Shown here piece after piece: positions 59,367 to 64,000 of a stretch of 64,000 nt of DNA. How positions within the stretch are numbered: the stretch's first letter is position 1; each line of letters begins with the position of its first letter. Under the pieces are notes generated by a model that was given only the letters and a program-made list of their open reading frames with translations, was not told the DNA's origin and did not search any database. The DNA is from Rhodocista pekingensis (GTDB lineage: Bacteria > Pseudomonadota > Alphaproteobacteria > Azospirillales > Azospirillaceae): the NCBI RefSeq assembly GCF_042665545.1, contig NZ_JBHTCM010000007.1:135591-199590 (forward strand), in the 5' to 3' direction. Made by a program: the position numbers and the translations under genes.

Positions 59367-59382
59367 CAATCAGCCTGGATTG
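59367..59382. promoter_or_regulatory. Candidate TetR operator of block B
   Basis: CAATC-AGCCTG-GATTG is a perfect inverted repeat with 5-bp arms, in the divergent region between the CoA ligase and TetR genes. A TTGACA hexamer on the minus strand (59395-59400) just upstream may be the -35 of the ligase operon promoter, so repressor binding would occlude it. Confidence 0.5.
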
Positions 59383-59597
59383 TTTATCCGGCCCTGTCAA
59401 CAGCCCCCGGCGGGGGTGGTCCCGCTGCCCGCAGGGCGGGCGCGCTTGACCCGTCGGCACGGATTCCAAGGCCTGGGCACCACCTCCCCGGTTCTGCCTT
59501 CCGCTCCCGACAGGCGGCAGAAACCATCACGGCGTATTGTTTTTCGCCCAAGGGCGACGCACACTGCCGGCAGTGGGAGCGGAAGGGTGGCGGCAGC

Positions 59598-60377
59598 ATG
59601 CCGGACGAGGCGGCGGGACCCGCGCGGCGGGGGCGGGCGGAGAAGAGACAGGGAGCCGGGCCGGAAGCTGGACCGGGGCAGGGGGCGGGGACGCCCGCGC
59701 CGGCCGCGCTGGCCGCTCCGGTGCGCCGCCGGCAGCAGGAGCGCAGCGCCGAGGCCCGCCGCCGCCTGTGCGAGGCGACCATCGACTGTCTGGCGACCCA
59801 CGGCTATGCCGGCACCACCACCCAGCGGGTGGCGGAAATGGCGGGCCTGTCGCGCGGGGCCATGCAGCATCATTACGGCTCGAAGCTGGATCTGGTGACG
59901 GCGGCGGCGGAGTACCTGCTGGACGGGGCGCTGGCCCGGACCATCGAGACGGTCCACCGGCTGAAGCCGGGCGGGGACGACCGCTTCCGAACCCTGGTCC
60001 ACCAGCTCTGGCGCCGTCTGGTGGCGAGCCCGCGCTATGACGCGGTGCTGGAGGTGTTCGTCGCCGTGCGCAGCGATGCCGATCTGCGGGCGCGCATCGA
60101 CACGGTGCTGCGGCGGCTGTCGCTGAGTCTCGCGGAGGCGATGGGCACCCTGTTCCGGCCCCGGCCGGGGGTGGAGGCCGATCCGGCGCTGCTGGTCGGC
60201 ATGACCTTCACCCTGCTGCGGGGCCTGAGCCTGGAGGCGGGCATCTACCGCGATCCGGTCCTGGTCGAGCGGGTGCTGGACAGTTGGGCGACCATGCTGG
60301 CCGACCGGCTGCGCTTCGCCGACGAGACGGAGGGGACCGCGGACCCCATGCCTCTGCGGCGGGCCGGGCGGGGCTGA
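59598..60377 (+). CDS. TetR family transcriptional regulator (block B)
   Basis: 259-residue regulator with an about 45-residue low-complexity N-terminal extension. DNA-binding helices: RRLCEATIDCLATHGYAGTT, TQRVAEMAGLSRGAMQHHYG. The ligand domain ends VLDSWATMLADRLRF. Divergent from the block B operon, as AtuR is in Pseudomonas, it probably represses it until a CoA ester accumulates. ATG at 59598; a later start is possible. Confidence 0.87.
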   Translation: MPDEAAGPARRGRAEKRQGAGPEAGPGQGAGTPAPAALAAPVRRRQQERSAEARRRLCEATIDCLATHGYAGTTTQRVAEMAGLSRGAMQHHYGSKLDLVTAAAEYLLDGALARTIETVHRLKPGGDDRFRTLVHQLWRRLVASPRYDAVLEVFVAVRSDADLRARIDTVLRRLSLSLAEAMGTLFRPRPGVEADPALLVGMTFTLLRGLSLEAGIYRDPVLVERVLDSWATMLADRLRFADETEGTADPMPLRRAGRG

Positions 60378-60491
60378 GGAGAGCCCCCGGAGGATGTCCG
60401 CGGGCCGCGTCCCCCCATGGTCCGGCGGCGACATTCCGGCGACATTCCCCCGGCGATGCGCTGTGCAGGGGAGGCATGATGCATCGAACCC

Positions 60492-60520
60492 TTGGAAAAT
60501 CGGGACGGACAGGTTATTTG
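60492..60520 (+). promoter_or_regulatory. Candidate promoter of the EF-G gene
   Basis: TTGGAA (60492-60497) and TATTTG (60515-60520) with a 17-base spacer, 132 bases before the start codon. Moderate match only. Confidence 0.45.
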
Positions 60521-60572
60521 ATCGCGCGCCGGGACGCTGACCGCACTTGACGGGCAGCCTTCCGGTTTTTTT

Positions 60573-60612
60573 CGTGCGGGCTTAGTCGGGCGTTACGCCC
60601 TCGTCTCGCACG
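60573..60612 (+). other. Leader hairpin upstream of the EF-G gene
   Basis: CGTGCG (60573-60578) pairs with CGCACG (60607-60612), and inside it GGGCG-TTA-CGCCC (60588-60600) forms a second stem. A T7 run precedes it. Its position in the leader suggests a role in translation or transcript control; there is no T-run after it. Confidence 0.45.
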
Positions 60613-60651
60613 GTTTCCATCGAGATCGAGACGACGCCGGACGGAGCCCCT

Positions 60652-62793
60652 ATGCCCCGCACTACTCCCCTCTCCGACATCCGTAACATCGGCATCATCG
60701 CCCATGTGGATGCCGGCAAGACGACGACGACCGAGCGCATCCTGTACTACACGGGGCGCAAGCACACGATCATCGACGTCCACGATACCAAGGATCTGAA
60801 GACGTCGACCACGACGGACTACATGGAGCAGGAGCAGAAGCGCGGCATCACCATCCAGTCCGCCGCGGTCTCCTGCTTCTGGAACGGGAAGAAGATCAAT
60901 CTGATCGACACCCCAGGCCACGTCGATTTCACGATCGAGGTGAACCGCTCCCTGCGCGTGCTGGACGGTGCCGTGGTCGTGTTCGACGGCGTGGCGGGCG
61001 TGGAGCCGCAGACCGAGACGAACTGGCGCCTCGCGGACAACTACAAGGTTCCGCGCATGTGCTACGTCAACAAGATGGACCGCTCCGGCGCCAACTTCCG
61101 GCGGACCGTGCAGATGGTGCGCGACCGCCTGGGCGCCCGGCCCGTCTGCATCCAGATGCCGATCGGCTCCGAGGACAACTTCTTCGGCCATATCGATCTC
61201 GTGACGATGCAGGCCCGCGTCTGGTTCTCCGACGAGAAGGACTCGAAGTGGGAAGAGTGGCCGATCACCGACGATCTGGCCGACAAGCTGAAGATCTCCA
61301 ACGCCTACGACCGTGAGCTGCTGGGCCAGATCTCCCAGTACCGCACCGAGCTGGTCGATTCCTGCCTGGAGCTGGACGACGCGGCGATGGAGGCCTACCT
61401 CGAGTCCGGGGAAGAGCCGTCCGTCGATACGCTGCGCGCCTGCATCCGCAAGGCGACCATCACCGGCGCCTTCGTCCCGGTCCTGTGCGGCTCGTCCTAC
61501 AAGAACAAGGGCGTGCCCCAGCTTCTCGACGCCGTGGTCTGGTATCTGCCGGCCCCGACGGACGTCGAGAACATCAAGACCGTGGACATGGACGGCAACC
61601 CGGTCGGCGAGCGCAAGTCGTCGGACGACGAGCCGTTCTCCGCACTGGCGTTCAAGGTGCTGAACGACAAGTACGGGTCGCTGACCTTCGCCCGCGTCTA
61701 TTCGGGCGTGGTGCAGAAGGGCGTCTCGCTGCTGAACAGCACCCGCGGCAAGCGTGAGCGCGTCGGCCGTATCGTCGAGATGTTCGCCAAGGACACCAAC
61801 GACCTGGAAGAGGCCCGCGCGGGTGACATCGTCGCCTTCGTCTCCCTCCAGGAGACGGACACCGGCGACACGCTGTGCGATGCCAACGCCCCGGTCGTGC
61901 TGGAGCGCATGCGCTTCCCGGACCCGGTCATCAGCGTCTCGGTCGAGCCGAAGAACCGCACCGACCAGGACAAGTTCTCCGTCGCGCTGGGCAAGATGGT
62001 CCGCGCCGATCCGTCGCTCCGCCTGGAGACCGACATGGAGACCGGCCAGACCATCCTGCGCGGCATGGGCGAGCTGCACCTGGAAGTGACGCTCGACCGT
62101 CTGCGCACGGAGTTCGGCGTGGAGGGTGTCATGGGTCGGCCGCAGGTGGCCTACCGTGAGACCATCACCCGCCCGGTCTCGCACGTCTACACCCACAAGA
62201 AGCAGACGGGCGGCGCCGGCCAGTTCGCCGAGGTCAAGATCGAGTTCGAGCCGCAGGAGCGCGGCGCGGGCTACAAGTTCGTCGACCAGGTCGTCGGCGG
62301 CACGGTGCCGCGCGAGTACATCCCCTCCGTCGACAAGGGCCTCCAGGTCCAGAAAGAGGACGGTGTCCTGGCCGGCTACCCGACCGTGGACTTCAAGGCG
62401 ACGCTGGTGGACGGCAAGTACCACGACGTCGACTCCAACGCCCTGACCTTCGAAATCGCCGCCAAGGCCTGCTTCCGCGAGGCCATCAAGCTGGCCGGCC
62501 CGGTCCTGCTGGAGCCGGTGATGAAGGTCGAGGTGGTGGTCCCCGAGGAGTATCTCGGCGACGTGATCGGCGACGTGAACCGCCGCCGCGGCACCATCCT
62601 GGGTCAGCTCGAGCGTGGCGCGAACATCGCGGTCGAGGCCCATGTGCCGCTGTCGGAGATGTTCGGCTACATCGGCCATCTGCGCGGCATGACGTCCGGC
62701 CGCGGTTCCTTCAGCATGGAGTTCTCGCACTACGAGCCCGTGCCGAAGAACGTCGCGGACGAGGTCATCGCCAAGCAGGGCAAGGCCGCCTGA
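60652..62793 (+). CDS. fusA: Elongation factor G (stand-alone paralogue)
   Basis: 713-residue translational GTPase that moves tRNA and mRNA on the ribosome. G1 AHVDAGKTTTTERILYYTG, G2/switch EQKRGITIQSAA, G3 DTPGHVDFT, G4 VNKMDRSGANF; domains III-V follow (QETDTGDTLCDANAPVVLER, MGELHLEVTLDRLRTEFGVE, GYIGHLRGMTSGRGSFSMEF). Relative to common EF-G it has about five extra residues in switch I (VHDTKDLKTSTTTDYMEQEQ). It is not in the str operon with rpsL, rpsG and tuf, so it may be a second copy. A terminator follows. If another fusA exists, this one could be a specialised EF-G. Confidence 0.93.
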   Translation: MPRTTPLSDIRNIGIIAHVDAGKTTTTERILYYTGRKHTIIDVHDTKDLKTSTTTDYMEQEQKRGITIQSAAVSCFWNGKKINLIDTPGHVDFTIEVNRSLRVLDGAVVVFDGVAGVEPQTETNWRLADNYKVPRMCYVNKMDRSGANFRRTVQMVRDRLGARPVCIQMPIGSEDNFFGHIDLVTMQARVWFSDEKDSKWEEWPITDDLADKLKISNAYDRELLGQISQYRTELVDSCLELDDAAMEAYLESGEEPSVDTLRACIRKATITGAFVPVLCGSSYKNKGVPQLLDAVVWYLPAPTDVENIKTVDMDGNPVGERKSSDDEPFSALAFKVLNDKYGSLTFARVYSGVVQKGVSLLNSTRGKRERVGRIVEMFAKDTNDLEEARAGDIVAFVSLQETDTGDTLCDANAPVVLERMRFPDPVISVSVEPKNRTDQDKFSVALGKMVRADPSLRLETDMETGQTILRGMGELHLEVTLDRLRTEFGVEGVMGRPQVAYRETITRPVSHVYTHKKQTGGAGQFAEVKIEFEPQERGAGYKFVDQVVGGTVPREYIPSVDKGLQVQKEDGVLAGYPTVDFKATLVDGKYHDVDSNALTFEIAAKACFREAIKLAGPVLLEPVMKVEVVVPEEYLGDVIGDVNRRRGTILGQLERGANIAVEAHVPLSEMFGYIGHLRGMTSGRGSFSMEFSHYEPVPKNVADEVIAKQGKAA

Positions 62794-62838
62794 GCGGTTT
62801 CCCGCGTGGGCTGACCCCGGTCAGCCGATGATCCTAGG

Positions 62839-62877
62839 AACGGCCGTGCCCCCACCGGGGCGCGGCCGTTTCCTTTT
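62839..62877 (+). terminator. Terminator of the EF-G gene
   Basis: AACGGCCG-T-GCCCC pairs with GGGGC-G-CGGCCGTT across a short loop, followed by TTCCTTTT. Strong rho-independent terminator about 45 bases past the stop. Confidence 0.87.
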
Positions 62878-63319
62878 GCGCTGCCGGTCAGGAGGGACCC
62901 CGGGCGTGGGGCCGGGTGCCGCAGGGCCGGGCCGTGCGACCCTGAGGCGGGCGAGGGCCGGTAACGGCCCGCGGCATCCCCGCCCGGCATCTGCCGGGGT
63001 CGGCAGGCTCTGGACCGGCCAGAGCCCCGGTGCCGTGCCTCTCCGGGCTGCCGGTGCTGGCCAGGTGCCCGCCGCGCCCGAGGCCGTCCCGGTGGCGCTC
63101 CGTCCGGAGACACGGAGGCGGTGGCCTCTTTACAGAGAGAGAGGCCGTGGCGCTGCGCGCGGGCAAGGGGGCATGAGCAGGGGGCGTTGACAGGCAGGCG
63201 CGGGCAGGCAGGCTCAGACGGGGCCGCTGTCTGAGCCCCTGTCCGATCCCGTGGGAACCGGCTCAGGGCGGGCCGTTCCGGGCGGCAGCAGAAAAATGAC
63301 AGGGGGATGAAGAAAAGCC
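62878..63319. other. Non-coding spacer between fusA terminator and rRNA promoter
   Basis: About 440 bases with no credible gene in any frame. One hairpin is present: GGCCTCT (63123-63129) and AGAGGCC (63140-63146). A lone TTGACA at 63187-63192 has no matching -10. It probably contains the upstream activating region of the rRNA operon. Confidence 0.55.
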
Positions 63320-63348
63320 TGGACAGGGGGTGTCGGCTCCCATATAAG
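63320..63348 (+). promoter_or_regulatory. rRNA operon promoter P1
   Basis: TGGACA (63320-63325) and TATAAG (63343-63348) with an exact 17-base spacer. Strong match; transcription would start near 63355, about 590 bases before the 16S gene. Confidence 0.72.
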
Positions 63349-63405
63349 CCGCCTCCCCAGCGCGATGCGCCGGGGCGATCCGCGAAACACCAAGTAACGG
63401 ATCGA

Positions 63406-63418
63406 GGTTCTTGAACAA
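63406..63418 (+). promoter_or_regulatory. boxA-like antitermination element, first copy
   Basis: GGTTCTTGAACAA resembles boxA (consensus near TGCTCTTTAACA), the NusB/NusE-binding element in rRNA leaders. A near-identical copy is at 63745. Confidence 0.45.
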
Positions 63419-63592
63419 AGTACACACCCCTCTTGCTGCCGGAACCTGCTGGCGCTAATCGAGGTCTGGTCTGGTGGAGTAAATTCCACCACCCCGACTT
63501 GGTAAGCGGTAAATCTGGTTTCGGTTTCGCAGTTGCAGCGATCCTCTGGATCGCCGGCCGCGAAAGACTTCTTGGTCGCAGCAAAAAGGGAC

Positions 63593-63621
63593 TTGACGCC
63601 GGACGGCGTCAGGTTTAAACA
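63593..63621 (+). promoter_or_regulatory. Possible rRNA operon promoter P2 with internal palindrome
   Basis: TTGACG (63593-63598) and TAAACA (63616-63621), spacer 17. The spacer region contains GACGCC-GGAC-GGCGTC (63595-63610), a perfect inverted repeat overlapping the -35, which could be a regulator site. Confidence 0.5.
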
Positions 63622-63744
63622 AATGGAACGTCGGGCGGTTCGAGCCTGACGCTCCTTCCGGAAATGGGAAGCGCGCAGCGACCGCCCTCCGCGGTGGTCG
63701 GAAGCGTCTTCACCGCTCCGGTTCGGGCTGGGGTTCTCCGGTCC

Positions 63745-63757
63745 GGTTCTTGGACAA
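63745..63757 (+). promoter_or_regulatory. boxA-like element, second copy
   Basis: GGTTCTTGGACAA differs at one base from the copy at 63406. It lies about 186 bases before the 16S gene. Downstream, hairpins CAGACC-AACT-GGTCTG and CCGCC-CTCG-GGCGG may take part in processing of the precursor. Confidence 0.45.
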
Positions 63758-63942
63758 CAGAATACGGTTTCGAGAAGGAATGCGTGGGCGGCGGTGCTGT
63801 CCGGCCCGACCGGGTCGCAACAGACCGATCGCATCACGGTTCCGGTGCTCTACGCAAGCCAGACCAACTGGTCTGATTGTTCGGGATCTTGGATCGTGTG
63901 CGATACGGTCCTCGATTGGTCCGCCCTCGGGCGGATCAAATC

Positions 63943-64000
63943 AAACCTGAGAGTTTGATCCTGGCTCAGAACGAACGCTGGCGGCAGGCCTAACACATGC
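63943..64000 (+). rRNA. rrs: 16S ribosomal RNA, 5' end (partial)
   Basis: The sequence GAGAGTTTGATCCTGGCTCA, then GAACGAACGCTGGCGGCAGG, is the conserved 16S 5' end; the rest lies beyond the window. The start is set by alignment to E. coli position 1. CGAACGCTGGCGGCAGGCCT fits an alphaproteobacterium. Confidence 0.97.

Noticed and set aside
62730..63837. Open frames on both strands between fusA and 16S rRNA
   Set aside because: They are Arg/Pro/Gly-rich, lack ribosome-binding sites, and overlap a terminator, rRNA promoters and leader elements.

Overview
The window is about 64 kb of very GC-rich DNA (roughly 70% G+C by eye). Gene content points to an alphaproteobacterium of the Rhodospirillales, plausibly near Azospirillum/Rhodocista; that placement is inference. 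Supporting traits are an F0 ATP synthase operon (atpI-B-E-F'-F, with a b' subunit) separate from the F1 genes, minCDE, a candidate suhB/MmgR-type small RNA, and frequent GTG/TTG starts. The window ends 58 bases into a 16S rRNA gene.

0-11 kb: housekeeping and envelope genes (YajQ, a PAS hybrid histidine kinase, a phosphoesterase, a FliL-like exported protein, a dipeptide epimerase, a DUF885 protein and an FG-GAP/UnbV protein). 11-20 kb: class I ribonucleotide reductase split into nrdA and nrdB about 5.5 kb apart, with two toxin-antitoxin modules close by. One toxin, PemK/MazF-like, is frameshifted at a run of eight Gs. nrdA has a consensus DnaA box and a second, inverted near-match just before its start; both nrd genes have NrdR-box-like sites.

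20-39 kb: an EF-hand lipoprotein, an array of five 27-bp palindromic repeats, panB, minCDE, a phoH-like gene behind a possible structured RNA, L-lactate dehydrogenase, a SCO1/PCuAC copper-delivery pair, the F0 operon with a clear promoter and terminator, overlapping glk and otsA, a small RNA candidate, hutG-like, tRNA-Val(GAC), and an HTH/PIN toxin-antitoxin pair.

39-60 kb: a catabolic region in two blocks. Block A (39.3-50.0 kb) has a TonB-dependent receptor, MFS carrier, alpha/beta hydrolase, enoyl-CoA hydratase and acyl-CoA synthetase on the minus strand, divergent from a TetR regulator, a second acyl-CoA synthetase and a MaoC hydratase. Block B (50.1-60.4 kb) is a tight minus-strand operon: acyl-CoA ligase, acyl-CoA dehydrogenase, biotin-dependent carboxylase beta, enoyl-CoA hydratase, carboxylase alpha, SDR and a beta-keto acid cleavage enzyme (BKACE), divergent from a second TetR regulator. 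Block B matches the enzyme set of the acyclic-terpene (Atu) and leucine/isovalerate (Liu) pathways, but a BKACE stands where a 3-hydroxy-3-methylglutaryl-type lyase would be expected. Together the blocks suggest outer-membrane uptake, hydrolysis, CoA activation and carboxylation-dependent degradation of a branched, possibly terpenoid, acid.

60-64 kb: a stand-alone elongation factor G gene with its own promoter-like element and terminator, then about 1.1 kb of non-coding DNA holding rRNA promoters, a repeated boxA-like element and leader hairpins before the 16S rRNA gene.
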